64,000 nucleotides of DNA from Paludibacterium denitrificans (lineage in GTDB: Bacteria; Pseudomonadota; Gammaproteobacteria; Burkholderiales; Chromobacteriaceae), in the NCBI RefSeq assembly GCF_009707705.1, contig NZ_WLYX01000001.1, forward strand, positions 1,054,001 to 1,118,000, written 5' to 3'. The notes beneath the pieces are model-generated. The model was not told the DNA's origin. It made no database searches and saw nothing but the letters and a program-made list of their open reading frames with translations. Position numbers and translations under genes: made by a program. Below are positions 10,936 through 20,291 of this stretch, one piece after another. Every line of letters begins with the position of its first letter. Within the stretch, counting starts at the first letter, position 1.

Positions 10936-10990
10936 ACGTGCCCGGTCGATTTGATGGCAGCTAACAAGACAGGAACCTACGGCTAAATGC

Positions 10991-11337
10991 TTACAAAGGC
11001 ATCTTGATCAGATCATCCACCGCGCCCATCACCTTGTTACGCACTTGCGTAAGCATAGTGAAAGACAGGTTGGCATCCTGGCTGGCCAGCATCGCGCCGA
11101 CCAGATCATCACTTTGCCCGCTATCGACGGCCGCCATCTTGTCGGCAGCCTGACGTTGCTGGTCGTCAACCCCGTGCAAAGCCGCCTTGAACGTTTCGGC
11201 AAAACCAGCCTCGGGCTCCGCACTGTCTGGCGACACACTGGCTTAAACGGGATTGCAGCCTCTTGAGCCATTCCCGTCATTTCGCCACTGATACGGCCCA
11301 GATCGGTATGAATCAAAGCGGCCAATTGAATCGACAT
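10991..11337 (-). CDS. fliE: Flagellar hook-basal body protein FliE (one frameshift)
   Basis: Small periplasmic junction protein between MS ring and rod. The C-terminal half, FAETFKAALHGVDDQQRQA through ANLSFTMLTQVRNKVM and a terminal DLIKMPL, is the FliE signature. The frame breaks at 11241-11248 (plus strand GCTTAAAC). Restoring GCCGGC gives IPPASVSPDSAEPE and a 114-residue protein starting MSIQLAALIHTDLG. It is the first gene of the fliEFGHIJ run. Confidence 0.88.
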
Positions 11338-11863
11338 GCACTACTCCATCCAGTTACGGGGAAATCTCCCCGCGTCAAGAAACAGGTGTCACAAACAGAA
11401 CCTGCGCCCCCTTTACCGAGCATTCCCCGTCACCATGGACGGTTTGCATTCCCGATTTCAGGAGGGGCCCTGAATATGCCGGGGGCAACATATCACAGGA
11501 CAGATTATAAATAAACACCATATTAATGACGGCCATATTTAAAAGAACAATCCGATATAATCAGCACCAGACCTGCTACCGGTACCATGGCAAGCACTAG
11601 CAAAATCAGCTATCTCACTGTCCTGATTGAAGTTTTTATCCGGATGACAACGATTATTGATAGCGAACATGGAAAGCCATTGGCATAACCACTTGGTACA
11701 GGCCGAATCGTGGCTGCACGCGTATTGATAAGCCTTCACATGGACGTTGTATTTACACAACAAGTCTTGTTTTTATTATGTTTCATGAGCACCGAGGACT
11801 CTCCGGCTTACTTGCCAGCCCCCTGCAAGTTCGTGACGTACGGATTCCTCTGAACTGAACTCA
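11338..11863. other. Divergent gene-poor region between fliE and fliM
   Basis: About 525 bp, more AT-rich than either side, separating the two divergent flagellar operons and presumably holding both promoters. I found no convincing sigma-28 or sigma-54 site. A perfect hairpin CGGGGA-AATC-TCCCCG lies at 11358-11373 in the fliE leader. A possible minus-strand reading frame (11539-11763, TTG start, 74 codons) contains several cysteines but has no recognisable family. A lateral regulator gene (lafK) often found here in related clusters is absent. Confidence 0.5.
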
Positions 11864-12742
11864 ATGCCTAAAAGCAAAATTATCTCAGCCTCCCAAACCG
11901 GCAACCTGACCGTGCTCGACCCCTGTTTACTGGGGCGCCCCACTCACCAGTTAGATCGCTTCGGGATTCAGCTACAAGAGACCCTCCAGCACTTTTTTTC
12001 ACTGCGCTTCAACCGTCGCTACGGTGCGACGTTCCGCGTCACTGACGTCGCCCTGCATACTGACGGACCACTCGCCGAAGCCCGGCTCTGGCGCAGTTAC
12101 CTTGACCCGGTTGGCCGAATTGCTTGCGCGCTGGATCGCGCACTACTCCTGACCGCTCTGGATTACCGCTATGGCGGCAGACACCGGGCAGCCATTCCCT
12201 CGAAACCGATTGATACCTCGATTCCCGAAACAGAAACCGAGCAACGCTTCTCCTCCATGCTGGCAAAGGGAATGCTCGGTGAGATTGCTTCCTGCGTTGA
12301 CCGCCTGCACTACGGCAACGACCACCCCGTGCGTGGTGATCTGGCAGCGGTGCAGTTGGTAGCCCCCAGCCAGCAAGGGCAGATTGTCCGCATCGGACTG
12401 GAAGAAGAAGCGCACCGCGTCGCCGGTGAACTATGGCTGGCTCTGGATGCTGGCTGGATGGCGCATCTGTTAGCAGGGCTGGGGCAAAGAAGCCTTCCCG
12501 TCAGCACCACCGCAAACGAACCGGTACCGCTGGCCACCCAACTGCCAATCAAACTCACGGCCCGGCAATTGGAAATGTCCGTCCCCTTCGGCACGGTGCT
12601 CGACCTAAAACCGGGGGATGTCATTCCGGTACGTGTCAGCGAACAGGTGGCAGTGCTGGTCGGCGACTCACACCTGTTTCACGCGACCGTGGCGGAAGAC
12701 AGCGGCAAGCTGTGGCTAACCTCATTTGAAGATGTGGAGTAA
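11864..12742 (+). CDS. fliM: Flagellar motor switch protein FliM (lateral type)
   Basis: A 292-residue divergent FliM. The central domain is seen in LDRFGIQLQETLQHFFSLRF, and the C-terminal SpoA-type domain in QLPIKLTARQLEMSVPFG followed by VLDLKPGDVIPV. The CheY-P-binding N-terminal motif of classical FliM is not evident, which is common in lateral systems. It starts the plus-strand fliMNPQR-flhBA run and precedes fliN by 5 bp. It is intact. Confidence 0.85.
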   Translation: MPKSKIISASQTGNLTVLDPCLLGRPTHQLDRFGIQLQETLQHFFSLRFNRRYGATFRVTDVALHTDGPLAEARLWRSYLDPVGRIACALDRALLLTALDYRYGGRHRAAIPSKPIDTSIPETETEQRFSSMLAKGMLGEIASCVDRLHYGNDHPVRGDLAAVQLVAPSQQGQIVRIGLEEEAHRVAGELWLALDAGWMAHLLAGLGQRSLPVSTTANEPVPLATQLPIKLTARQLEMSVPFGTVLDLKPGDVIPVRVSEQVAVLVGDSHLFHATVAEDSGKLWLTSFEDVE

Positions 12743-12747
12743 CAAAG

Positions 12748-13101
12748 ATGGAAACGATGGAACCGTTGAATGTCGATTCGCTACTGGACGATATGATCCC
12801 GGACAACACGCTCTCCGCCAGCGAGCCCGTAAGCGTGCCACCACGCCGCGACATGACCGCCATGCTGCGCAAAATTCCCGTCACCCTGACGCTGGAAGTC
12901 GGTTCGGCAACCGTATCGCTGCATGAGCTACAGTCGATTCATACTGACTCGGTCATCGAGCTGGATAGGTTGGCCGGAGAACCGCTACTGATCAAAGTCA
13001 ACGGCGTTGAACTTGGCCGGGCTGAAGTGGTGGTGGCGGGCGAGAACTATGGCCTGCGGGTTGTCGAGCTCAACCCGCTGGATCTGGACTCGTTGGCATG
13101 A
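12748..13101 (+). CDS. fliN: Flagellar motor switch protein FliN
   Basis: A 117-residue C-ring protein. A variable N-terminal half leads into the SpoA domain: IPVTLTLEVGSATVSLHELQ, then VIELDRLAGEPLLIKVNG, then ELGRAEVVVAGENYGLRV. FliN joins FliM in the C ring and docks FliH-FliI. The stop overlaps the fliP ATG (ATGA). Confidence 0.9.
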   Translation: METMEPLNVDSLLDDMIPDNTLSASEPVSVPPRRDMTAMLRKIPVTLTLEVGSATVSLHELQSIHTDSVIELDRLAGEPLLIKVNGVELGRAEVVVAGENYGLRVVELNPLDLDSLA

Positions 13102-13844
13102 GCATCCGGTTTTACTCCCGTGCCGGAGCCACGGCATTGCTAATGCTACCGCTGTCGCATGCGGCACTGGCGGCGTCGATTCCCCTGCTCAGTGGCCCGG
13201 CTGGCGCAGGAGACTTCACAGTCAAGACTCAGCTGCTAATCATCATGACGCTGCTCGGGCTGTTGCCCGTACTGCTCATGATGATGACCAGCTTTACCCG
13301 TTTTGTCATTGTGTTGTCGTTGCTGCGTCAGGGGCTGGGGCTGCAACAGGGTTTGCCCAGCCGCATCGTTACCGGCATTGCCATGATTCTGACCATGCTG
13401 GTCATGCGCCCGGTCGGCACCGAAGTGTATGACAAGGCATTTGTCCCCTACGACCAGAACAAGATTGGATTCCAACAAGCGCTAGCGACCGCGCAGGTGC
13501 CATTGTCCCGCTTCATGCTTGCCCAGACCAGCAAGGCATCATTGGCCACGATAGCCCGGCTCTCCGGCGAGGCCAGTATTGCCAAACCACAAGATCATTC
13601 CTTTGTGGTCAAAGTATCCGCCTACATGCTTTCTGAATTGAAAACGGCCTTCCAGATCGGCTGCATGCTGTTTATCCCATTTCTCGTAATTGATCTGGTG
13701 GTGTCCTCGGTGCTGATGGCGATGGGGATGATGATGTTGTCGCCACTGGTGATCTCGCTGCCGCTCAAGCTGTTGCTGTTTGTTCTGGTGGATGGCTGGA
13801 CCCTGACGGTCAACACCCTCGTTTCCAGCATACAGGCGTACTGA
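13098..13844 (+). CDS. fliP: Flagellar biosynthesis protein FliP
   Basis: A 248-residue export-gate subunit. A cleavable-type signal peptide (SHAALAA near residues 19-25) is followed by MMMTSFTRFVIVLSLLRQ and four membrane helices. The C-terminus FQIGCMLFIPFLVIDLVVSS and MMMLSPLVISLPLKLLLF are near-invariant FliP motifs. It lies in the order fliN-fliP-fliQ-fliR and is intact. Confidence 0.95.
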   Translation: MSIRFYSRAGATALLMLPLSHAALAASIPLLSGPAGAGDFTVKTQLLIIMTLLGLLPVLLMMMTSFTRFVIVLSLLRQGLGLQQGLPSRIVTGIAMILTMLVMRPVGTEVYDKAFVPYDQNKIGFQQALATAQVPLSRFMLAQTSKASLATIARLSGEASIAKPQDHSFVVKVSAYMLSELKTAFQIGCMLFIPFLVIDLVVSSVLMAMGMMMLSPLVISLPLKLLLFVLVDGWTLTVNTLVSSIQAY

Positions 13845-13846
13845 TC

Positions 13847-14119
13847 ATGGTAACGCCAGATACCGCCGTCGACCTAATCAACCAGGCCTTGCACATCGTC
13901 ATGCTGCTGGTCACCGTATTGGTACTGCCGGGTCTGCTGGTTGGCCTATTAATCAGCCTGTTTCAGGCCGCCACACAAATCAACGAACAGACCTTGAGCT
14001 TTTTGCCACGCCTACTGGTCACGCTGGCAGCCATTGGCTTTGCTTACCACTGGGCGGCACAAATGTTGATGGATTTCTGTGTCAGCATCTTCGAACAAGC
14101 TTCCCATCTGGTCGGTTAA
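13847..14119 (+). CDS. fliQ: Flagellar biosynthesis protein FliQ
   Basis: A 90-residue, two-helix export-gate protein. It has VDLINQALHIVMLLVTVLVL and LLISLFQAATQINEQTLSFL, the conserved FliQ segments. It lies 2 bp after fliP and 3 bp before fliR. Confidence 0.94.
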   Translation: MVTPDTAVDLINQALHIVMLLVTVLVLPGLLVGLLISLFQAATQINEQTLSFLPRLLVTLAAIGFAYHWAAQMLMDFCVSIFEQASHLVG

Positions 14120-14122
14120 CTG

Positions 14123-14900
14123 ATGGAAGAATTGATCAAGGCACTACCGGAGCTGCTCTCTACCATCTGGTGGCCGTTCTGCCGGTTCATGGCTGCCCTC
14201 AGCCTGGCCCCCTTCCTTGGAGAAAACTCGGTACCGGTACGGGCCCGCATGATGATCGCCATAGCCCGGCGGTCATCGTCATTCCGGTCGCTCGCCCACT
14301 CACAGCCGTCGATCCGGTTTCTTTGCACGGCATCGTGGTTGCCATTGAACAGGCCATGATTGGGTTACTGTTCGGACTGGCGTTTCATCTGGTCAACGCC
14401 GCCATCATGATGTTTGCGTTTCTGGTGTCCTCCCAGATGGGCCTGTCTATGGCGGTGATGAATGACCCAATCAACGGCGCTTCGTCCGATGTCATCTCCA
14501 GCCTGTTATTCGTCCTGACTGCCCCGGTGTTTTTCTCCATTGACGGCCATTTGATCGTGACCAACGAAGTGTTCCACAGCTTCAAGGCATGGCCGGTAGG
14601 GCAAGGGCTGGACATGCTGTCGTTCAAAACACTGGTCTATAGCACCTCATGGATGTTCTCGGCAGCACTGCTGCTGTCTTTGCCCATCGTATTCTCGACC
14701 ATGGTGGTACAGATCGGCTTCGGTTTTCTCAACCGGGCCGCCGCCACGCTCAATCTGTTCTCGCTCGGTTTCTCGGTGATCACGCTGTTCGGTCTGGTTA
14801 TGCTGAGCTACCTGATCCGCTCCGTACCCGAGCATTACCTGCACATGACCGATCAGGTACTGACCATGCTGCACCAACAGATGGGAGGGGGCGTGGCTGA
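14123..14900 (+). CDS. fliR: Flagellar biosynthesis protein FliR (frameshifted; joined to flhB)
   Basis: Export-gate membrane protein. The N-terminus MEELIKALPELLSTIWWPFC and ENSVPVRARMMIAIA are followed by a break at 14266-14269. Here CCGG replaces a likely CCTGG (Ala-Leu-Ala); the rest (SSQMGLSMAVMNDPINGA, FGLVMLSYLIRSVPEHYLH) is in another frame. No stop separates it from flhB. One more G in the run at 14886-14891 would end fliR at TGA 14898-14900, overlapping a GTG start for flhB. Either a lost G or a true fusion is possible. Confidence 0.88.
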
Positions 14901-16032
14901 GACCACTTCTGGCGACAAGACCGAAAAAGCCTCGCAGCAAAAACTGCGCAAGGCACGCGATAACGGTCAAGTCATACGTTCGCGCGATGTCGCCACCGCC
15001 ATTGGCATTGTGGTGGGACTCAAGCTGCTACTCATCGTGCTCCCCGACTGGCTACAGGCATTTCGTAGCCTGTTTATCCTGTCCCTCGCCAACCTGCACG
15101 GTGATGGCGGTTTCGATAACGCTTGGTCGATACTGTTCCCGGCCTCCCTCTGGCTACTGCCCAAGATGCTGTTACCACTGTTTGCCATACCGGTCTGCAT
15201 CATCATCGGCTCGCTGATTCCCGGCGGCTGGGTATTCTCCACCGGACATCTGCTGCCTCGTTTCAATCGGCTCAGCCCGATCAATTTCTTCGAGCGCGCA
15301 TTCTCTACCAAGAACGCCTCACAAGTCGGCATCTCACTGCTCAAATCGGTGCTGATAGGACTGGTGCTGTGGTATGTGGTGCAGGCAAACATCACCAGCT
15401 TCCTGCGTCTGCAGCGGCTACCGCTGGGTGAGGCCATTGTGCGCTGTGCCGATTTGACCCTGAACGCTGTGCTGCTGCTCAGCATGGTGTTTGTCGTGCT
15501 GGCCCTGATTGATGTGCCGTTGCAAGCGTTGCTGTTCCTGCGCGAACAACGCATGTCCAAGCAGGAAATAAAGGAAGAATATAAAAACAGCGAAGGCCGC
15601 CCGGAAGTACGTCAGCGCATTCGCCAGATTCAGCGCCAACTGGCACAACGCTCCATCAGAAAGGCCGTGCCGACCGCCGACGTGGTGATCGTCAATCCGA
15701 CTCATTACGCCGTAGCGCTCAAATACGACGAAGAGCGGGCCGAGGCGCCCTATGTCGTAGCCAAAGGCGTGGATGAGATGGCGTTTTACATCCGTCAGCT
15801 CGCTACCGATCATCACGTGGAAGTCATTGCCTTGCCGCCGCTGGCCCGCGCCATCTACAACACCAGCCAGGTTCAGCAGCAAATTCCCGCTGCGCTGTAT
15901 CAGGCCGTGGCCGCCGTACTAACTTACGTCTTGCAGATTCAGGCTTTCCGCGAGGGGCGTCGCCAACTCCAGCCTGACCTGCCCACCCATTACGCCATTC
16001 CCGAGGACTTCCTCACCGCACGCCAACCATGA
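14893..16032 (+). CDS. flhB: Flagellar biosynthesis protein FlhB
   Basis: Substrate-specificity switch of the export apparatus. The N-terminus [20 protein letters not shown] is a classic FlhB start. Four membrane helices follow, then the cytoplasmic domain with the autocleavage site NPTH in [19 protein letters not shown]. The start is taken as GTG 14893; ATG 14881 is the alternative. The stop overlaps the flhA ATG (ATGA). The upstream frame is open into fliR. Confidence 0.93.
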   Translation: MAETTSGDKTEKASQQKLRKARDNGQVIRSRDVATAIGIVVGLKLLLIVLPDWLQAFRSLFILSLANLHGDGGFDNAWSILFPASLWLLPKMLLPLFAIPVCIIIGSLIPGGWVFSTGHLLPRFNRLSPINFFERAFSTKNASQVGISLLKSVLIGLVLWYVVQANITSFLRLQRLPLGEAIVRCADLTLNAVLLLSMVFVVLALIDVPLQALLFLREQRMSKQEIKEEYKNSEGRPEVRQRIRQIQRQLAQRSIRKAVPTADVVIVNPTHYAVALKYDEERAEAPYVVAKGVDEMAFYIRQLATDHHVEVIALPPLARAIYNTSQVQQQIPAALYQAVAAVLTYVLQIQAFREGRRQLQPDLPTHYAIPEDFLTARQP

Positions 16033-18117
16033 ACTCACTGACCAAACTTTTCTCCGATTTACGCCACCAGAAGCTGGTGACACCGATGTTCCTGATGGCC
16101 ATCCCGGCCATGGTCATCCTGCCGCTGCCGCCGATGGTGCTGGACGTTCTGTTCACCTTTAACGTTGTACTGGCCATTGTTGTGATACTGGTCAGCGTCT
16201 CCGTCAAACGTCCTCTCGAATTTTCCGTCTTTCCAACCATCATCCTCGCCACCACGCTGATGCGGCTGACGCTTAATGTCGCCTCCACACGCGTGGTGCT
16301 ATTGCACGGACACGAGGGAACCCAAGCGGCCGGTCAGGTCATTGAAGCGTTCGGCAAGGTCGTGATCGGGGGCAACTTTGTTGTCGGGCTGGTGGTTTTC
16401 GTGATCCTGATGATCATCAACTTTGTGGTAGTAACGAAGGGGGCCGAGCGGATATCCGAGGTTTCTGCACGCTTTACCCTGGATGCCCTGCCCGGCAAGC
16501 AGATGGCCATTGATGCCGATCTGAATCTTAAGCCCTGATCAACCAGGAAAAGGCGCAACAGCGCCGTCGCGAAGTGGCTACCGAAGCAGATTTCTACGGG
16601 GCCATGGATGGCGCGTCGAAATTTGTGCGTGGCGATGCCATGGCGGGCATCCTGATCTTGCTGATCAACATGATCGGCGGCCTCGCCATTGGCGTGCTGA
16701 TGCACGACCTCAGTTTTGCCGAAGCCTTCAAGCAATATGCGCTGCTGACCATTGGTGACGGTTTGGTCGCCCAGATTCCCGCGCTGTTGCTGTCCTCGGC
16801 CGCCGCCATTATCGTCACGCGCGTCAGTGATTCGGGCGACTTCGAACAACAAGTCAGCTCGCAAATGCTGGCCTCGCCCACGGTGTTGTACAGCGCTGCC
16901 GCCTTGATGTTTGTGCTTGCCATCATTCCCGGCATGCCCGGCTCACCTTCCTCGGCTTTTCGGCTCTGCTCGCCTACGTTGCCCGGCGCGCCAGCCGCCA
17001 CGCGCCAGCCAGGCTAACGACGATACCGCCGCGATTGAAACCGCCCTGCTCACCGATAGCCGTCCAGAGCTGGACTGGAACAGCCTGCCCTATGTCGATG
17101 TGCTGGGCATTACCCCGGGCTACAAACTGGTTGGCCTGCTCGATCCGGCACAAGGAGCCGCCTTGCAGAAACGCGCCAACGGCGTACGCCAGAGCCTGAG
17201 CGAAAACTTCGGGCTGCTACTGCCGCCAGTCGGCTTGCGCGATGACCTGTCGCAGCCCGCCACCCAGTATTCGATTTTGCTGAGCGGTAGCGTCGTGGCT
17301 CAGGCCAATCTTCAACCCGGCATGCTGATGGCCATCCCGTCACCCACCGTCTATGGCGAACTGGACGGTACGCCCGGAATCGACCCAGCCTATAACATGC
17401 CCGTCATCTGGATTCGGCCGGAACACAAGGCACAGGCGCTGGGACTGGGTTATCAGGTAGTGGATGGCGCCAGCGTCATCGCCACTCACCTGAGCAAAGT
17501 GATACGTGAACACCTGCCGGAACTGTTCCGCCACGATGATGTCGCGGCACTGCTCGCCCGCTTAACGACGCTCTCACCCAAGCTTGCTGCCGCACTGGAA
17601 AAAGCCATGACGCACAGTCAGCTCCTCAAGGTATTCCGCGTGTTGCTGACGGAAAATATCTCGCTCAAGGACATCGTACCCATCGCCAGCACCTTGCTGG
17701 AAAACAGCGAAACTACCAAAGACCCGATCCTGCTGGCCGCCGAGGTACGTTGTACCTTGCGCCGAGCAAATCGTCACCGGGCTGATCGGAACCAAACCGG
17801 AGCTCAAGGCGTTCAGTTTGTCGGAGGAACTGGAAAACATGCTGTTGGGCGCACTCAGCCGGGCGCAACAACTTGGCAAGGTAATTCTGGATAATTTCGC
17901 ACTGGACCCACAGCTCTTGCAGCAATTGCAGCTCAACATGCCGGTGATTCGTGAACAGATGAAGCAACAGACAACACCGCCGGTGCTGCTGGTAACGCCA
18001 CAAATTCGGCCCATTCTGGCCCGTTATGCGCGGCTGTTCGCGCCGGGACTGCATGTTCTGTCTTACAACGAGATTCCTGAACGCAAGGACGTTGCCATTA
18101 TCGGCACGCTAGGCTGA
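16029..18117 (+). CDS. flhA: Flagellar biosynthesis protein FlhA (four frame breaks)
   Basis: Main export-gate protein: eight membrane helices then a large cytoplasmic domain. Landmarks are [55 protein letters not shown] (after repair) and, in the cytoplasmic part, [18 protein letters not shown]. Breaks: 16527-16534 (CTTAAGCC for GCCGGC, Ala-Gly), about 16935 (CCCGG), about 17005 (near CCAGG) and about 17768. Net correction gives 695 residues. The 3' end overlaps the convergent gene by 9 bp. Confidence 0.93.
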
Positions 18118-19068
18118 CTCGCGGTTTTCGGCCAACCTTAGCAAGGCCTGAGCGGCCACGGCAAACAGGTCCGGCGACAAGTTGTGCGCCACCTGTTGCC
18201 ACGCAGGCACAGGCTCCGCCAGACGCCGACCGCGCACCGGGCCTTGCAGCAGCCTTAGTTGTACGGGCCGTCCGGCATACGTCATACCCGCTATCCGTTG
18301 ACGCACCTGTTGCAGCGCGGTTTCCGTTTCGGCCACCAGCGTCAAGATAACCAGCGCGCCGGGGGTTGGCCGAAGACACAATAACAACCAGCCCAACCCT
18401 TGCAATTCCACTTCCAGCAACAGCGCCGTTTCCTCCTCCAGCCCATCAGAGGTAGCGGGCTCACTGAAACGCCCCAGCCCCGGGCGGATCGGCAAGCCTT
18501 TCCGGGCTAGCAACGGAAACCACCATGGCTCGCCAACCGGAGGTTGTAGCGGTTTGGCACCTTCGGCCAACCAGCGGCCTAGCGACATCCCCGCTTCGGC
18601 ACTGAGCAAGCCGGAAGAAAAACGCCGATGCTCACTCTGCTCTCGCTGCCGGGCTCCGCCGATCAGTTGGCCCAACAGCAGCAGACGCCAGTTTTGCGCC
18701 AGCGACATGGGCTCGGGTCGTGCCCAGTGCAGCGCCTGCAATGCCTCCGGTTCCGGCCCGCGCGGCAGCAACGCACCGGAGGGTGACTCAACGGATGGCT
18801 CCGCTGCACGAATATTCAGCAACGCCAATTGCAAAGCAGGCAAAGTGGCCTGCACCCGCAGCGTCAGCACATCACTGGGTGACAAATCTGGCCAGTTCGC
18901 TGACAAGGACAACGACGCCCCCGTTTCGGTGCGGGCGCTCAGGGTGCCGTCGTCCATCGCCAGCACCGTCAGCGTCAAGGTTTGCCCAGCCGACCATTGC
19001 GGGCCATCATCGGCTAGTGGCCGTACAGCCGTCACGGCAGGCAAGGCCGCAATGAATTCAAGTGGCAT
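18109..19068 (-). CDS. Possible FliK-type hook-length control protein
   Basis: A 319-residue soluble protein. The start MPLEFIAALPAVTAV was chosen because an excellent Shine-Dalgarno (GGAGG) lies just upstream. The N-terminal part is beta-rich. The C-terminal part (LLLEVELQGLGWLLLCLRP, then ETALQQVRQRIAGM and RPVQLRLLQG) resembles the Flg_hook domain that ends FliK proteins. Convergent with flhA and downstream of the flagellin. If FliK-like, it would be a second such gene in this window. The assignment is tentative. Confidence 0.45.
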   Translation of the reverse strand: MPLEFIAALPAVTAVRPLADDGPQWSAGQTLTLTVLAMDDGTLSARTETGASLSLSANWPDLSPSDVLTLRVQATLPALQLALLNIRAAEPSVESPSGALLPRGPEPEALQALHWARPEPMSLAQNWRLLLLGQLIGGARQREQSEHRRFSSGLLSAEAGMSLGRWLAEGAKPLQPPVGEPWWFPLLARKGLPIRPGLGRFSEPATSDGLEEETALLLEVELQGLGWLLLCLRPTPGALVILTLVAETETALQQVRQRIAGMTYAGRPVQLRLLQGPVRGRRLAEPVPAWQQVAHNLSPDLFAVAAQALLRLAENRESA

Positions 19069-19085
19069 CCACACCCCTCCTGACA

Positions 19086-19110
19086 AGAAAAAGCCAGCTT
19101 GCGCTGGCTT
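19086..19110 (-). terminator. Rho-independent terminator after the flagellin gene
   Basis: Perfect hairpin AAGCCAGC-TTGC-GCTGGCTT at 19091-19110. Read on the minus strand it is followed by TTTTTC, just past the flagellin stop, so it ends the flagellin transcript before the 18109-19068 gene. Confidence 0.8.
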
Positions 19111-19133
19111 GATCGTCCCTAACCTTGAGCAAA

Positions 19134-20027
19134 TTATTGCAACAAGGACATCACCATCGAGTTCATCGAACCCGACTGTTTCAGCATGGCAGTACCTGCC
19201 TGCATCAGCATCTGATGCTGAGTCATGTTGGCCGACTCGGTCGCGTAATCAACATCCATGATGCGCGACTGGGCTTGCTTGGTATTGGTCACTTCGTTGG
19301 ACAAGTTATTGTAAACATGGTCCAGACGGTTGGACGCTGCACCAAACGAGGAACGCAGCGTGCTGACGGCATCAATCGCATCGCTCAGTTTTTGAATGCT
19401 GCCATTAGCGGCCGATGCGGTAGAAATTTCAGTCCCTGCGGTCGTAACGTTACCCGCGGTGTAGGTGCTGGTCGCGGCACTCAGCTTGGTGTCAACGGCG
19501 TTCAGGTCGGTCGAACCGTCGTATGCCATGGTTTCGGCCGTTGCCGCGCCGATCTGGAAATTAACGCTAGCGCCAAACTTGCCCGCAGCGGTACCCGTAC
19601 CCGTGCCCGAACCACCCAGCAAAGCCTGACCACCGAACGAGGTGTTCTTCATGATGTTATTCAGTTCAACACCCAGCTGGTCGTATTCAGCCTGCATGGC
19701 AGTCTGGTCAGCCGTGCTGGCCGTGGCATCCGCCGCCTGAGTAGCCAAATCCTTCATGCGCAGAAGAATGTTGGAGGTTTCATTCAGCGCGCCTTCGGCT
19801 GTCTGCAGCATCGACTTGGCGTTTTGGGTATTTTGCATTGCAACCGTCATGCCACGCGATTGTGCATCCAGACGGGTAGCGATTTGCAGGCCCGCAGCAT
19901 CGTCCATGGCGGAATTGATGCGGTAACCGGTACCCAGACGGGTCATCGACGTGGTCAAGCCCGATTGGGTGCTGCTCAGGGCACTTTGCGTATTCAGCGA
20001 GGCGATGTTGGTGTGTAGGCTCAGCAT
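19134..20027 (-). CDS. lafA: Flagellin (lateral type, LafA-like)
   Basis: Filament subunit of 297 residues, starting MLSLHTNIASLNTQSAL. This Met was chosen over the one three codons upstream because AAGGA is better spaced. The conserved D0/D1 N-terminus (SMTRLGTGYRINSAMDDAAG) and C-terminus (VDYATESANMTQHQMLMQAG, ending MVMSLLQ) flank a short Gly/Thr-rich variable centre. The C-terminus lacks the usual aromatic-rich last residues. It lies next to a Flag-2 type gene set, so lateral use is inferred. Confidence 0.92.
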   Translation of the reverse strand: MLSLHTNIASLNTQSALSSTQSGLTTSMTRLGTGYRINSAMDDAAGLQIATRLDAQSRGMTVAMQNTQNAKSMLQTAEGALNETSNILLRMKDLATQAADATASTADQTAMQAEYDQLGVELNNIMKNTSFGGQALLGGSGTGTGTAAGKFGASVNFQIGAATAETMAYDGSTDLNAVDTKLSAATSTYTAGNVTTAGTEISTASAANGSIQKLSDAIDAVSTLRSSFGAASNRLDHVYNNLSNEVTNTKQAQSRIMDVDYATESANMTQHQMLMQAGTAMLKQSGSMNSMVMSLLQ

Positions 20028-20291
20028 GCTATCCATTCCTTGATCGGTAGTTGGTATCACGGGCATCCACGACGCCCCTACTCATGAATAGCGACCAAGT
20101 TCTGAAAAATACGCAGCACAAATGTAAATTTTTTTGAAAAATGTTTGCCTGCCCGCACCAACAGCGCCCTCCGCACGGGGATGAGCTTTCCGCCAGCACG
20201 CCCGGAGGAGCTTAAGCAGCTCATCGACCAACTGACAGCAGGAGACACTGCCACATCAAGGCAGACGCTCCCATTGCCAATCAGCCCCAAC

